A DNA stretch of 64,000 nucleotides from Miniphocaeibacter massiliensis (GCF_900232905.1 NZ_OCTQ01000004.1:124001-188000); one strand, 5' to 3'. Counted from the stretch's first letter, positions 8,215-18,580 are shown. Numbers and translations are program-made. The notes: generated by a model from the sequence alone, not told the origin.

Positions 8215-8502
8215 GTGGTAATTATTATTAAATTTATATATATTTTTTTTATTTTAGTAAATTTATTTTCTTTTGCTATTTATGGAATAGACAAGTTAAA
8301 GGCTATTAAAGGTAAGTATAGAATACCTGAATCTGTGTTACTTTTTTCTACATTAATTTCTGGTTTTTTAGGTTCTATTCTAGCTATGCTATTATTTAAA
8401 CACAAATTATCAAAAAAGAAATTTGTTGTCGTAGCCCTATTATCTTCTATTTTTTACTTAGCTTTACTTGGTACCTATATTTTTAACCTAGTACATTTTT
8501 AG
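8215..8502 (+). CDS. DUF1294 membrane protein
   Basis: This is a membrane protein of about 92-95 residues. Three helices are predicted, and the DUF1294 hallmarks are YGIDKLKA, RIPESVLL and FKHKLSKKKF. Its function is unknown. The start is unclear. GTG at 8215 keeps the frame but lies inside the AAAGGAG ribosome binding site. An ATT at 8224 or 8227 is at the proper spacing but would be a non-standard start. The last 20 bases overlap the convergent aldehyde dehydrogenase gene. Confidence 0.8.
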   Translation: MVIIIKFIYIFFILVNLFSFAIYGIDKLKAIKGKYRIPESVLLFSTLISGFLGSILAMLLFKHKLSKKKFVVVALLSSIFYLALLGTYIFNLVHF

Positions 8503-9832
8503 CTATGTTGAATTTTGTATTTGTATAAGGTGGATATCTAAAGCTATTAGATATTCCACTTTGTGTTTCTATTATGCTAGTTTTATGGGTAAATGTATCT
8601 ATACTATACATTCCATGGTAGCTACCTAGTCCACTTTCTCCCATTCCTCCAAAAGGTATCTTATTTTCTGAAACGTGAACTATTACGTCGTTTATACAGC
8701 CACCACCAAATTTAAGTTCATTTATTACTTTGTTTATATTTTCGTCTGTTTTGCTAAATATATATAACGCCAATGGCGTAGACTTTGAATCTACGTAATC
8801 TACAACATCTTCCAAGTTTTCATATTCTATTATTGGAAGTATTGGTCCAAATATTTCTTCTTTCATAATTTCATCTTGTACTTTAGCTTCTGTTAATAAC
8901 GTTGGCTTGAATACTCTTTCTTCTACAAAAAAGTTTCCACCGAAAACATCTTTTCTTCCTTCAATTAATTTAGACAATTCTTCTATTTTTTCTTTAGTTA
9001 TTATTTTTGCAAGATTTTCTTTATTGCTATATCGTTTTTCAATTTCTGTTTTTAAATTTTTTACAAGTTTTTCTTTTACTGCCTTGTCTACAAGCACATA
9101 GTCTGGAGCTACACAAGTTTGACCAGCATTTAAAAACTTACCCCAAGCTATTTTCTTTGCTGCATCTTTTATATTTGCAGATTTATCCACTATACAAGGA
9201 CTTTTTCCTCCTAGTTCTAAAACTACTGGCGCCAGGTTTTCAGCTGCTTTTGTGTATATTATTTTACCCACTCGTTTACTTCCTGTAAAAAAGTAAAAGT
9301 CATATTTTTCATTTAATATTTCTTCATGAGAATAGTTATTTGCAAAGAACACCAACTCTTGTGGTAAAACTTTTAATATTTTTTCTATAATTTTATTTGT
9401 ACTCGGTACTTTACTTGAAGTTTTTAACAGTACTGTATTACCTGCTGCAACTCCCCCTATTAATGGTACTAATGCTAGTTGAAAAGGATAATTCCAAGGA
9501 GACTGTACTAAAACTTTCCCATAAGGTTTTTTAATAATTTTAGCTCTTCCTGGAAATATATTTATTGAAGTTCCAACATACTCCTCTTCTAGTAATTCAT
9601 ATAAATTATCTATAAAATACTTAAGTTCTTCTGTAACAATTTGATATTCTGTTAAAAATCCTTCATAACCTGTTTTTCCTATATCCTCTTTTAATGCTTG
9701 TAATATTTCATCTCTATTTTTCTTTACTTCTTTCTTTAGTACTTTAAGATACTTTATTCTATCTTCTATATTTTTAAATTTACCATTTTTCAAAAATTCA
9801 TCTTGTGATTTTAGTATTTCTTTTAAATTCAT
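8483..9832 (-). CDS. NAD(P)-dependent aldehyde dehydrogenase
   Basis: This enzyme oxidises an aldehyde to the acid (ALDH superfamily, class-3-like, 449 residues). Visible features are the SPWNYPFQLALVPL segment, the cofactor loop FFTGSKRVGK, the general base Glu in LELGGKSPCIV (~residue 205) and the catalytic Cys in LNAGQTCVAPD (~residue 240). EEIFGPILPI and a C-terminal PFGGMGESGLGSYHG follow. It resembles YwdH/AlkH-type enzymes acting on medium or long aliphatic aldehydes; the substrate is inferred only. No obvious pathway partner lies nearby. Confidence 0.93.
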   Translation of the reverse strand: MNLKEILKSQDEFLKNGKFKNIEDRIKYLKVLKKEVKKNRDEILQALKEDIGKTGYEGFLTEYQIVTEELKYFIDNLYELLEEEYVGTSINIFPGRAKIIKKPYGKVLVQSPWNYPFQLALVPLIGGVAAGNTVLLKTSSKVPSTNKIIEKILKVLPQELVFFANNYSHEEILNEKYDFYFFTGSKRVGKIIYTKAAENLAPVVLELGGKSPCIVDKSANIKDAAKKIAWGKFLNAGQTCVAPDYVLVDKAVKEKLVKNLKTEIEKRYSNKENLAKIITKEKIEELSKLIEGRKDVFGGNFFVEERVFKPTLLTEAKVQDEIMKEEIFGPILPIIEYENLEDVVDYVDSKSTPLALYIFSKTDENINKVINELKFGGGCINDVIVHVSENKIPFGGMGESGLGSYHGMYSIDTFTHKTSIIETQSGISNSFRYPPYTNTKFNIAKNVLG

Positions 9833-9890
9833 TATATTACCACCTCATTATCTATATTTACCCACATCACACTGATTACCTTTCTCATTG

Positions 9891-9899
9891 TGATATAAT
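9891..9899 (+). promoter_or_regulatory. extended -10 promoter of the second EamA gene
   Basis: TGATATAAT stands about 28 bases before the GTG start. The -35 region is not clear. Confidence 0.5.
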
Positions 9900-9926
9900 A
9901 CTTTTTGAAAAAGGAGATAGATTTTA

Positions 9927-10778
9927 GTGGATATAGTTTTAGACCGTAAAAAAGGTATATTGTTCATGCTAATTTCTTGTTTTTGGTTTGCTGCAATGCA
10001 AATGTTTGTAAAACTTTCTGGAAATAGCATACCTTTATTTGAACAAGTATTTTTTAGAAATTTAGTAACATTATTTTTATGTGGTTTTTTATGTTTTAAA
10101 AATAATGTTAGATTTTTTGGAACAAAAGAAAGTAGACCTTACTTATATTTAAGGTCAATTTTAGGTTATTTAGGCGTAGTTTTAAATTTTTATGCTATTA
10201 ATAATATGAATACTGCTGATGCTACAATTTTACAAAAAAGCTCACCTATTTTCGTAATTATTTTTTCAGTTATTTTCTTAAAAGAAAAACTTACTAAAAC
10301 AAATATAATTACTTTAATACTTTGTTTTATAGGAGCAATTTTTGTTGTTAGACCTCAGTTTAATTCTACTGTTATACCCGCGGTAGCAGGGCTTGCTTCT
10401 GCAGGTTTTGCAGGTGGTGCTTACACAGTTTTAGCATATGTTAACAAAATGGAAGATTCTAATACAATAATTTTCTTCTTTTCGTTAGTTTCGTCTATTA
10501 TTACAATTCCTTTTCTATTTATAGATTTTGTAACTCCTACCTTTATACAGTTTTTAAGTCTAATAGGTATAGGTATTTTCGCAGGACTTGGGCAAATTTT
10601 CTTAACCTTGTCTTATAAATATGCACTAGCTACTGACGTTAGTATTTACAATTATGCAACAATAATTTTCACATCTATAATGGGTTACTTTATTTTTGGT
10701 GAAATACTAAATATTTTTAGTGTCGTTGGTATTGTTCTAATATTTTCCTCTTCTTATTACCAATATAAAAGGAGATAA
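9927..10778 (+). CDS. EamA/DMT family transporter (RhaT-like)
   Basis: This permease of 283 residues has ten predicted transmembrane helices in two EamA halves. Family features are FEQVFFRNLVTL after helix 2, ADATILQKSSPIF at the end of the first half and SYKYALATDVSIYNYATIIF in the second. It belongs to the S-adenosylmethionine/drug-metabolite branch in general form, but the substrate is unknown. The start is GTG at 9927 with an AAGGAG site 11 bases upstream. The DUF5131 gene follows after 15 bases and is probably cotranscribed. Confidence 0.85.
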   Translation: MDIVLDRKKGILFMLISCFWFAAMQMFVKLSGNSIPLFEQVFFRNLVTLFLCGFLCFKNNVRFFGTKESRPYLYLRSILGYLGVVLNFYAINNMNTADATILQKSSPIFVIIFSVIFLKEKLTKTNIITLILCFIGAIFVVRPQFNSTVIPAVAGLASAGFAGGAYTVLAYVNKMEDSNTIIFFFSLVSSIITIPFLFIDFVTPTFIQFLSLIGIGIFAGLGQIFLTLSYKYALATDVSIYNYATIIFTSIMGYFIFGEILNIFSVVGIVLIFSSSYYQYKRR

Positions 10779-10793
10779 TAAAAAGGTGATTAT

Positions 10794-11519
10794 ATGGCTA
10801 TGTGGAACCCTTGGAGAGGTTGTCGTAAGTATAGTGATGGTTGTAAATTCTGTTATATACACAAAGGCGATTCAAAAAGAAGTGTAGATACTAATTTAAT
10901 AACTAAGACAAAAAACTTTGAATATCCTATAAAAAAACTGAAAAATGGTGAATATAAATTAAAGTCTAACCAAATGGTTTACTTGTGTTTTTCTACTGAT
11001 TTTTTAATAGAAGAAGCTGACTCTTGGAGAGAAGAGTGTTGGAAAATTATTAAGGAAAGACAAGATTTGAATTTTTTATTTCTAACCAAAAGGATAGATA
11101 GATTTTTAGACTGTATCCCTACAGACTGGAACGATGGATATGATAACATGATTGTAGGTTGTACTATTGAAAATCAAAGAACAGCTAATTACAGGCTAAA
11201 TATTTTAAAAAATTTACCTATTAAACATAAAAATATAATTTGTCAGCCTTTAATTGAAAATATAGAAATAGAAAAATATTTAGATGATGTTGAATTAGTT
11301 GTTGTTGGAGGAGAGTCTGACTACAATGCTAGACCTTTAAATTATGACTGGGTCTTAAACATTAGAAAACAGTGTCTAAATAAAAATGTTAATTTTGAAT
11401 TTAGACAATGTGGCACTAATTTTATAAAAGATAATAAGTTATATAAATTAAATACAAAAATATTATGTTCTCAAGCAAAAAAAGCAAATATAAATTTTAT
11501 AGCAAAAAGCAAAGCCTAA
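10794..11519 (+). CDS. DUF5131 family protein (phage Gp37/Gp68-like)
   Basis: This protein of 241 residues belongs to the DUF5131 (Gp37Gp68) family, which occurs in phages and bacteria. The N-terminus WNPWRGCRKYSDGCKFCYI has the clustered cysteines (C-x7-C-x2-C) thought to bind a metal or Fe-S cluster in a radical-SAM-like fold. FLFLTKRIDRF, VGCTIENQ and VVVGGESD are the other family blocks. Its function is unknown, with a possible nucleic acid or SAM-related role. The stop codon is in the loop of the terminator at 11504-11537. Confidence 0.8.
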   Translation: MAMWNPWRGCRKYSDGCKFCYIHKGDSKRSVDTNLITKTKNFEYPIKKLKNGEYKLKSNQMVYLCFSTDFLIEEADSWREECWKIIKERQDLNFLFLTKRIDRFLDCIPTDWNDGYDNMIVGCTIENQRTANYRLNILKNLPIKHKNIICQPLIENIEIEKYLDDVELVVVGGESDYNARPLNYDWVLNIRKQCLNKNVNFEFRQCGTNFIKDNKLYKLNTKILCSQAKKANINFIAKSKA

Positions 11520-11537
11520 ATTTCGGCTTTGCTTTTT
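11504..11537. terminator. bidirectional terminator embedded in convergent gene ends
   Basis: The stem AAAAAGCAAAGCC/GGCTTTGCTTTTT has the DUF5131 stop codon in its loop. The stop of the flavodoxin-ferredoxin gene on the other strand lies on its right arm. Confidence 0.85.
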
Positions 11538-12300
11538 ATAAGAATATTTCTGGTTCTTTTCTTTTTGCATTATCTGTTTTAAATTTGTTGTAAATATCTT
11601 TAAATTGTTCAATGTGGTATCCTCTTGAATTTGTCGAACAATTGTAAATACACGCTGTACAATTTATACATCTTTCCCTATCTGTTTCTCTGGGATTTTC
11701 TATAGATATCGCTTCAACTGGACATATTTCCACACACGTTCCACAATCTATACAGCTTTCATCTCCCGTTGGCATAAGAGGTGAAGGTTTTACTTCTTTA
11801 TAAGGCCTATTTCCTTTAATATCTAGTTTATTAATTTCATTTTTATCTATTTTTTCATTACATTCTCTTGCAAATTTCTTTATTTTTTCTATATCATCTT
11901 CGTCTGGTCTATTATTTGCAACTTCAGAAAAAATTGAATGTCTTGTAATAAAAGCTGCTGCTGCTAATATTTCAAATCCTTGTTTTCCCAACAAGTCTGT
12001 TAGTTCTAAAAGTGCATCGTCGTACTCCCTATTCCCATATGCCACAATAGCTACAGCTTTAGTATTGTTCCCTTTAAATTTTTTCAATTTTTCTACACAT
12101 AAATTTGGTATTCTTCCTGAAAATACCGGTAAAGTTACAACTAACAAATCTTCTTTTGTCAGTTCTTGTTCTTTTGGTTCCCCTTTTTCAAATAAATCAA
12201 TTTCTTTAATTTCCCCTACTAATTCATTTGAAAATATCTTTGAAACTTTTTTACTTCTTCCACTTGGACTAAAATAAATTTCTAGTATGTTTTTACTCAT
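11536..12300 (-). CDS. EFR1-type flavodoxin/4Fe-4S ferredoxin protein
   Basis: This is an electron carrier of 254 residues. The N-terminal ~160 residues form a flavodoxin-like FMN domain (opening YFSPSGRSKKVS, then VTLPVFSGRIP and AYGNREYDDAL). The C-terminal part has two 4Fe-4S motifs: CIDCGTCVEICP and CINCTACIYNC (the last cysteine comes earlier than usual). This layout matches the EFR1 family of anaerobic firmicutes. The redox partner is unknown. The start is the ATG at 12300, after a GGGGATG site. It follows carB by 29 bases in the same direction, so it may be cotranscribed. Confidence 0.9.
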   Translation of the reverse strand: MSKNILEIYFSPSGRSKKVSKIFSNELVGEIKEIDLFEKGEPKEQELTKEDLLVVTLPVFSGRIPNLCVEKLKKFKGNNTKAVAIVAYGNREYDDALLELTDLLGKQGFEILAAAAFITRHSIFSEVANNRPDEDDIEKIKKFARECNEKIDKNEINKLDIKGNRPYKEVKPSPLMPTGDESCIDCGTCVEICPVEAISIENPRETDRERCINCTACIYNCSTNSRGYHIEQFKDIYNKFKTDNAKRKEPEIFL

Positions 12301-12329
12301 AAAATCATCCCCTATACACACTATTATAT

Positions 12330-15300
12330 CTATTTATCAGTATATTCGCCAAGCTCAAACACATTTGACTCTAAATTTCTATTTGTAATTACATTTACAA
12401 ACACCTTAGCTTTGTCAACGCTAGTTACTAACTCTACTTTAGATTCAACCGCTGCTCTTCTTATGGTAAACCCATCTCTCTTTGAGTCATTTCCCTTTGT
12501 TGGTGTGTTAAATACAATATCGAATTTCCCTTCTTTTATATAGTCTAGAAGATTTGGCCTTTTTTCACCTATTCTATTTACTACTGTATTTTTTACACCT
12601 AATTTTGTTAAATAACTAGATGTATTTTTTGTAGCATATATATCATAATTTAAATCTTTCATTTTTGTTGCTATTTCTTTAAATTCTTCTTTATCTCTGT
12701 CATTTAATGTTAAGAGTATTTTTCTTTCTTTGTATTCTACATTTGTTCCTGCTGCTAAAAGTCCTTTTTTAAACGCTTCTTCTGGTGTACTTCCTACGCC
12801 TAATGCCTCTCCTGTTGAACGCATTTCAGGTCCTAAACTGGTTTCTATGTTTCCAAGTTTTTCTGTGGAAAATACTGGTACTTTTACGCAAAAAATCTTA
12901 CTTTCTTTGTAAATTCCAGTTCCATAGTCTAAGTTGTTTAGTTTTTCCCCAAGCATTACTTTTGTTGCTATTTCTATTAATGGAAGTCCTGTTACTTTTG
13001 AAATATAAGGGACTGTTCTACTAGATCTAGGATTTACTTCTATAATGTAGACTTTTTCATCTTTTATTATAAATTGAATGTTTAACATTCCTATTATATT
13101 TAATTTTAATGCTATATCTTTAGTTATTTTTAGTATATCTTCTTTGTTTTTTTGAGATATGTTAATAGATGGATAAACGCTTATACTATCGCCTGAATGA
13201 ATTCCAGCTCTTTCAACATGCTCCATTATTCCAGGTATTAATATATCTTCTCCATCACAAATAGCGTCTATCTCTACTTCTTTTCCCTCTATATACTTAT
13301 CTATTAAAACTGGATTTTTACTATCCTTTTCAAATGCTTTAACTAGATACTGGATTAGTTCATTTTCGTTGTGGCATATTTCCATACCTTGACCTCCTAG
13401 TACATAAGACGGTCTTACAAGTACAGGATAACCCACAATTTTTGCTTGTTTCTTTCCTTCTTCAAGGGTGAACACTCCAAAACCTTTTGGTCTTTGTAAA
13501 GATAATTCTTCTAGTAGTTCATCAAACTTCTCTCTATCTTCTGCCGTATCTATAGTTTCCTGTGAACTTCCTAATATATTTACATTTTTTTCATTTAAAA
13601 ACTTTGCTAGTTTAATAGCAGTTTGACCACCAAACTGTAGTATAACTCCATATGGTTTTTCTATTTCTACTATGCTGTAAACATCTTCTTCTGTTAGTGG
13701 TTCAAAATACAACTTATCTGAAACATCAAAGTCTGTACTCACAGTTTCTGGGTTGTTATTTATAATTATCGTTTCTATGCCTTGTTTTTTTAATGCTTTT
13801 ACACAGTGTACTGAACAATAGTCAAATTCTATACCTTGTCCTATTCTTATAGGTCCTGAACCTATTACTATTACCTTTTTGTTTTTAGATATTTTAGATT
13901 CGTCAAAATCACAGTAACTTGAGTAGTAGTAAGGTGTTTTTGCATCATATAGTCCTGCACAAGTATCTACTTTTCTATATGTTGGATTTACTCCATGCAC
14001 TTTTCTAAGTTCATATATAAAGTTTGGACTAATATTTAGAAAGTCTGCAACTGCCTTATCTGAAAAGCCTCTTCTCTTTAAGTCAATTAATCTTTCTTTT
14101 GTTAAATCGTCTACTGTAAGCTTCTTAAGCTCTTCTTCAGTATCTACTATATTTTTTATTTCCTTTAAGAAGAACAAGTCTATTCCCGTTTGTTTTGATA
14201 AACTTTTCATGTCATAACCTATTCTTAAAAGTCTAGCAAGGTAAAATATTCTTTCATCATCTGGAATTAACGCGTGTTTTTTTATTTCTTCTATAGAAAT
14301 ATTTTCCAAACCTTTTAAGTCTAGCGAAAACTGTTTTATTTCAAGGGAGCGAATAGCTTTTAAAAGAGCCATTTCAAAACTTGTACCTATCCCCATTACT
14401 TCGCCTGTCGCCATCATTTTTGTTCCTAATTCCCTGTCAGCGTAAAAGAATTTATCAAAAGGCCATTTAGGTATTTTTATAACTACATAGTCTATTGCTG
14501 GTTCAAAATCAGCAGATGTTGTTTTTGTAATTGCATTTTCTATTTCATCTAAGGTAAATCCTAAAGCTATTTTTGTAGCAACTCTAGCTATTGGATAACC
14601 TGTTGCTTTTGACGCTAATGCTGAAGACCTTGAAACTCTTGGGTTGATTTCTATTACAGCATACTCAAAACTATTTGGTTCTAAGGCAAATTGAACATTA
14701 CAACCACCCTCTATTCCCACTGCTTCTATTATCTTAAAAGCTGCTTTTCTAAGCATTTGATGTTCTTTGTCAGTTAATGTCTGGGTAGGTGCAACAACTA
14801 TACTATCTCCCGTGTGAACTCCTACTGGATCCATATTCTCCATATTACAAACTGTTATACAGTTTCCTTTAGAATCTCTAATTACCTCATATTCTATTTC
14901 TTTCCAGCCTGAAATACATTTTTCTATTAACACTTGACTGTTCATACTTAAATGTATTCCATTTTCAGCTATTTTTATTAGTTCTTCTTCTGTACCAGCT
15001 ATTCCTCCACCTGTTCCTCCAAGTGTATAGGCAGGTCTTACTATAACTGGATATCCTATGACTTTTGCGTACTCTTTTGCTTCTACTACACTATTTACAG
15101 ACTTAGACTGAATTATAGGAATTTCTATTTCTTCCATTAATTCTCTAAATTTTTCTCTGTCTTCGCCTTTTTCTATAGAATCAATTTTCGTTCCAATTAC
15201 CTTTAAATCATACTTTTTTAAAATACCTAAGTTTTCTAATTCTAAAAGCATATTTAAACCAGTTTGCCCGCCCATTCCACTAATAACGCTATCTGGTCTT

Positions 15301-15542
15301 TCTCTTTCTATAATTTTTTCTACATATTTGGCTGTTATTGGTTCTATATAGACTTTGTCAGCTACTTCTCTGTCAGTCATTATAGTAGCAGGGTTACTGT
15401 TTATTAATACTACTTCTACACCTTCTTCTTTTAAACTTTCACAAGATTGTGTACCTGAATAGTCAAACTCAGCTGCTTGACCTATTACTATAGGTCCTGA
15501 ACCTATAACTAATACTTTCTTTATATCTTTATTTCTAGGCAT
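12330..15542 (-). CDS. carB: carbamoyl phosphate synthetase large subunit
   Basis: This subunit makes carbamoyl phosphate from bicarbonate, ammonia and two ATP, for pyrimidine and arginine synthesis. Its 1070 residues carry the two homologous ATP-grasp halves, with nucleotide loops [19 protein letters not shown] (residue ~10) and [19 protein letters not shown] (residue ~555). Conserved blocks include [29 protein letters not shown] and [15 protein letters not shown]. The C-terminal ~140 residues are the MGS-like allosteric domain ([15 protein letters not shown]). Its start overlaps the carA stop by 8 bases. The synthetase sites look intact, in contrast to the broken glutaminase in CarA. Confidence 0.97.
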   Translation of the reverse strand: MPRNKDIKKVLVIGSGPIVIGQAAEFDYSGTQSCESLKEEGVEVVLINSNPATIMTDREVADKVYIEPITAKYVEKIIERERPDSVISGMGGQTGLNMLLELENLGILKKYDLKVIGTKIDSIEKGEDREKFRELMEEIEIPIIQSKSVNSVVEAKEYAKVIGYPVIVRPAYTLGGTGGGIAGTEEELIKIAENGIHLSMNSQVLIEKCISGWKEIEYEVIRDSKGNCITVCNMENMDPVGVHTGDSIVVAPTQTLTDKEHQMLRKAAFKIIEAVGIEGGCNVQFALEPNSFEYAVIEINPRVSRSSALASKATGYPIARVATKIALGFTLDEIENAITKTTSADFEPAIDYVVIKIPKWPFDKFFYADRELGTKMMATGEVMGIGTSFEMALLKAIRSLEIKQFSLDLKGLENISIEEIKKHALIPDDERIFYLARLLRIGYDMKSLSKQTGIDLFFLKEIKNIVDTEEELKKLTVDDLTKERLIDLKRRGFSDKAVADFLNISPNFIYELRKVHGVNPTYRKVDTCAGLYDAKTPYYYSSYCDFDESKISKNKKVIVIGSGPIRIGQGIEFDYCSVHCVKALKKQGIETIIINNNPETVSTDFDVSDKLYFEPLTEEDVYSIVEIEKPYGVILQFGGQTAIKLAKFLNEKNVNILGSSQETIDTAEDREKFDELLEELSLQRPKGFGVFTLEEGKKQAKIVGYPVLVRPSYVLGGQGMEICHNENELIQYLVKAFEKDSKNPVLIDKYIEGKEVEIDAICDGEDILIPGIMEHVERAGIHSGDSISVYPSINISQKNKEDILKITKDIALKLNIIGMLNIQFIIKDEKVYIIEVNPRSSRTVPYISKVTGLPLIEIATKVMLGEKLNNLDYGTGIYKESKIFCVKVPVFSTEKLGNIETSLGPEMRSTGEALGVGSTPEEAFKKGLLAAGTNVEYKERKILLTLNDRDKEEFKEIATKMKDLNYDIYATKNTSSYLTKLGVKNTVVNRIGEKRPNLLDYIKEGKFDIVFNTPTKGNDSKRDGFTIRRAAVESKVELVTSVDKAKVFVNVITNRNLESNVFELGEYTDK

Positions 15543-16602
15543 TTTTAGCTACCTCCCCAACAGAGTTTAAAAAGTTTTCTAATACATATAACGTTTCATC
15601 TGGTCCAGGTGCTCCCTCTGGTTGAAAATGTATTGCAGTAATATTTTCTTTGTCTATGCTATATCCTTCTATTGTTTGGTCTTCTATATTCAAAAATGTT
15701 TCTTTAGCATTTTTAGGTAGCTTATAAATATAATTTCTATGATTTTGCGTTGTCATATACACTTTTCCACTTTTCAAATCTTTTACTGGTGCTCCCAATG
15801 TTCTATGCCCAAATGGTAGACTTTTTAGTTCCCCACCTAATGCCAATGTGAGTAAATCTGTTCCTACACCAAAAGATAAAATAGGTTTAAATCCTATTAG
15901 TTTTTGTATGTTATTTATTATTTTTTTGTATTCATATGGATTTCCTGGCCCATTAGATAATATTATGGCCTTTGTATTTGAATTTAAAATTTCTTGATAG
16001 TCAAAGTCTGCTGAATATACGTTAATGTTAAAATTTTTAGATTTAAAATAGTTTAATAATGATTTTTTAATACCCAAATCAATTATAGAAATTGATTCTT
16101 TGTTTCCTTCTATGTGGTAATTTTCTTTACATGTAACTTTGTAAATAAGATTTTTTTGTGTATCTTCTTTGAAATATTCTTGTACTTGAGTTTCTGTAAG
16201 TAGTTTTTCTGAAATTACAGCTTTCATAGAGCCTTCTTTACTTATTATTTTTACAAGTTCTCTTGTATCTATATTTTCTACTCCTACAATTTTATAAAAT
16301 TTAAAGTATGAATCTACGTCCATCTCACATCTGAAATTGCTAGGGTATTTAGAAACAGTTCTACAAATAACTGCTGATGTCTTAGGATTATTTGACTGCA
16401 TATCTTCAAAGTTAAAACCATAACTTCCAATAATAGGATATGACATTACAAGTATTTTTCCAATATTTGTAGGATCTGAAATAATCTCTTCATGCCCTAT
16501 CATCGCTGTACTAAAAACCAATTCTCCTACTGTTATCTTAACTTTTCCAAAAGATTTGCCTTTGAAAATTTTGCCATTTTCTAAATGCAAAAACATATCC
16601 AT
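15535..16602 (-). CDS. carA: carbamoyl phosphate synthetase small subunit, glutaminase-dead
   Basis: CarA normally hydrolyses glutamine and feeds ammonia to CarB. The 355-residue protein has the usual N-terminal domain ([28 protein letters not shown]) and a class I amidotransferase fold ([20 protein letters not shown]). The catalytic Cys loop, usually GICLGHQ, reads SFGVGTD, so the nucleophile position is Gly245 (codon 15868-15870). The catalytic His of the usual HPE motif is Gln327 (QPE). Both key residues are lost, so the complex should depend on free ammonia (inference). The start is the ATG at 16602 behind AAAGGAAG. The leader is only about 24 bases, with no room for a pyrimidine attenuator. 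Confidence 0.93.
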   Translation of the reverse strand: MDMFLHLENGKIFKGKSFGKVKITVGELVFSTAMIGHEEIISDPTNIGKILVMSYPIIGSYGFNFEDMQSNNPKTSAVICRTVSKYPSNFRCEMDVDSYFKFYKIVGVENIDTRELVKIISKEGSMKAVISEKLLTETQVQEYFKEDTQKNLIYKVTCKENYHIEGNKESISIIDLGIKKSLLNYFKSKNFNINVYSADFDYQEILNSNTKAIILSNGPGNPYEYKKIINNIQKLIGFKPILSFGVGTDLLTLALGGELKSLPFGHRTLGAPVKDLKSGKVYMTTQNHRNYIYKLPKNAKETFLNIEDQTIEGYSIDKENITAIHFQPEGAPGPDETLYVLENFLNSVGEVAKNA

Positions 16603-16632
16603 TTGAACACTTCCTTTCGAAATATTTTTCCT

Positions 16633-16641
16633 ATTATAACA
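16633..16641 (-). promoter_or_regulatory. extended -10 promoter of carAB
   Basis: The minus strand reads TGTTATAAT about 32 bases before the carA start codon. No good -35 match is visible. Confidence 0.5.
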
Positions 16642-16852
16642 TGATTTTTCTATTATAAAGTCGCTAAATTCAAGTATTTTCAATGTTTTTAATTTTTTTC
16701 TTTGAAAACCTTTCTAATTTTTGTATCAAATTTTACAGAAAAAATTTTAAGCTTAGTTTTAAACTCATTTTAAAATAAATTTTTATTGGAAAGCCTTTTT
16801 TCTGTTTTGTATTTTAAATATTAACTTTTCTTCATATTTAACAAAATAAAAA

Positions 16853-16874
16853 ACAAGTCGATTTCTCAACTTGT
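16853..16874 (-). terminator. terminator of the two-component/ABC operon
   Basis: ACAAGT and ACTTGT form a short stem after the permease stop codon, with a TTTTTTA run on the minus strand. The rest of the gap 16642-16852 is AT-rich and shows nothing else. Confidence 0.7.
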
Positions 16875-16880
16875 CTTTTT

Positions 16881-17642
16881 TTATTTTCTTCTTCTGTAGT
16901 AAAAACTAAATAGAAGTATTGCTACTGATAGTCCTCCATAAAACAGTATAGATTGAATAAAGGGAACAAAGTTATAACTCTCGCCTATCCAAACTTTATA
17001 AAAATCTTGGCTTATATAAGTGTAAGGAAGCATATAAGAAATATTTTGTATTATTTTAGGGAATTGTTCCACCTTAACTCCCATCATACCTCCAAGTAGC
17101 ATAGTTCCCAACATAATAACCATTGATACTGCATATGTTGGCCCAAATTTTTGGAATAAATTAGCTATACCATGTGCAAATACAAATGAAATTATACATA
17201 ACAATAATATTGATATTAAATATATTAATGCCCCTATAAATGTAGGAGTTTCTATTCCTATAGCTAAGTACAAAACAACTGTGTACATAAAATAACAAAT
17301 AGCAAATACTATTAACTGGGCTATTAATTTTCCTAAAACCAATGTCTTTTGTGATATTCCAAAAAGATTTAATCTTAATGTTATTTTTTCTGCTAATTCT
17401 AAACTTAAATTTACACCATATCCTATTAATAAAATTGAATTAATTGTCATTGCTGTAAAACTTATATACAGAATTGTAGCAAATTGTTTGGCAAAATCTT
17501 TTGGAATACTAGATAGAGAGCCTTTGTATATTATTATTCCCATAATTACAGGAAATACTAACCCAAACAGTATGCTCCAAATATTACCAGTTGCATTTCT
17601 TAGTTCATATGAAATGAGCCTTTTTGATAGTTTAGAATTCAT
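16881..17642 (-). CDS. ABC-2 type transporter permease
   Basis: This is the membrane subunit of an ABC exporter. It has 253 residues and six predicted helices, with the ABC-2 pattern of a long first cytoplasmic stretch (RLISYELRNATGN) and a helix 5-6 hairpin. The start is the ATG at 17642 behind AAAGGGAG. It overlaps the end of the ATPase gene by 11 bases, so the two are translated together. The operon order is response regulator, kinase, ATPase, permease. This layout is typical of peptide-antibiotic or lipid-stress sensing exporters; the substrate is unknown. Confidence 0.85.
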   Translation of the reverse strand: MNSKLSKRLISYELRNATGNIWSILFGLVFPVIMGIIIYKGSLSSIPKDFAKQFATILYISFTAMTINSILLIGYGVNLSLELAEKITLRLNLFGISQKTLVLGKLIAQLIVFAICYFMYTVVLYLAIGIETPTFIGALIYLISILLLCIISFVFAHGIANLFQKFGPTYAVSMVIMLGTMLLGGMMGVKVEQFPKIIQNISYMLPYTYISQDFYKVWIGESYNFVPFIQSILFYGGLSVAILLFSFYYRRRK

Positions 17643-18513
17643 AATACGTCTCCCTTTCAAAGTATTTTGCTTTTGCATTTATAGATATAAGTTCTATATC
17701 TTTATTTGTTCTTTTAAAGTCTACGTTATTTTTTATTAATTTATTTACTATAATTAACTCTTCGTCTTTTCCTTTACTACTTAAAGCTATTGAATTTTCT
17801 GGTGATAGTATTTTATTAAAACCTTCTGTGATATTTCTATTTTTCTCATTATTTTCTAATATTATAAGATTTTCTCCACAGAATTTTTTAAAGAGTTCTT
17901 CTGTATAGTCAAAGGCTACAACTTCTCCTTTTTCTAGTATTAAAAGCTTATCCACTAAATTTTCTAATTCATCATAGTAATGAGAAATCATGCAAATTGT
18001 AGTATCTTTTCCTTTATACCACTTCTCTATCTTATTTATTAGCTTTTCTCTTGTTACAAAGTCAAGCCCTGTTGTAACTTCGTCAAAAAACACTAACGGA
18101 ACTTCTTGATACATTACAAGTATTAACGTCAAACGCTGTTTTTGTCCACCTGACAAGTTTTGAAATCTTTTATTTACACTTTCTTTAAATTCAAAAAATT
18201 CTATAAGTTCTTGCAGTTTTTTATCTTTTTCAATTTTTGTATTGCATATCATTTCAATAATATGTCTGATTTTCATATTATTTGTGTAATTGTTAAACTG
18301 CATATGAACTGCTATTTTATTATGTGTAATATCTGTTTCTATTATTCCTTTATATGGTGCAAGACCTAAAATAGCATTTACAAGTGTAGTTTTACCTGCC
18401 CCATTTGAACCTATTATTCCTATTCTTTCTTTGTCTTTTATCTCTATTTCGTCATTTATAGAAAGTACTTTTTTATTTCCGTAAGTAACTGACATATTTC
18501 TTATTTTTATCAT
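17632..18513 (-). CDS. ABC transporter ATP-binding protein
   Basis: This is the ATPase partner of the permease at 16881, 293 residues. Walker A is GSNGAGKTT (~residue 36), the signature is LSGGQKQR (~residue 121), Walker B is VFFDEVTTGLD and the switch His is in MISHYYDEL. The last ~80 residues extend beyond the core domain, as in BcrA-like exporters. The upstream kinase gene ends 68 bases before it. Confidence 0.92.
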   Translation of the reverse strand: MIKIRNMSVTYGNKKVLSINDEIEIKDKERIGIIGSNGAGKTTLVNAILGLAPYKGIIETDITHNKIAVHMQFNNYTNNMKIRHIIEMICNTKIEKDKKLQELIEFFEFKESVNKRFQNLSGGQKQRLTLILVMYQEVPLVFFDEVTTGLDFVTREKLINKIEKWYKGKDTTICMISHYYDELENLVDKLLILEKGEVVAFDYTEELFKKFCGENLIILENNEKNRNITEGFNKILSPENSIALSSKGKDEELIIVNKLIKNNVDFKRTNKDIELISINAKAKYFERETYYEF

Positions 18514-18580
18514 ATACTTCCTCCTTATGACTATATTTTAATTTTTCCATATGGATTTCATGTGGATATAAAATGATATC

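Noticed and set aside
16603-16852. Pyrimidine attenuator or PyrR-binding leader before carA
   Set aside because: The promoter element at 16633-16641 leaves a leader of only about 24 bases and no anti-terminator/terminator pair is visible.
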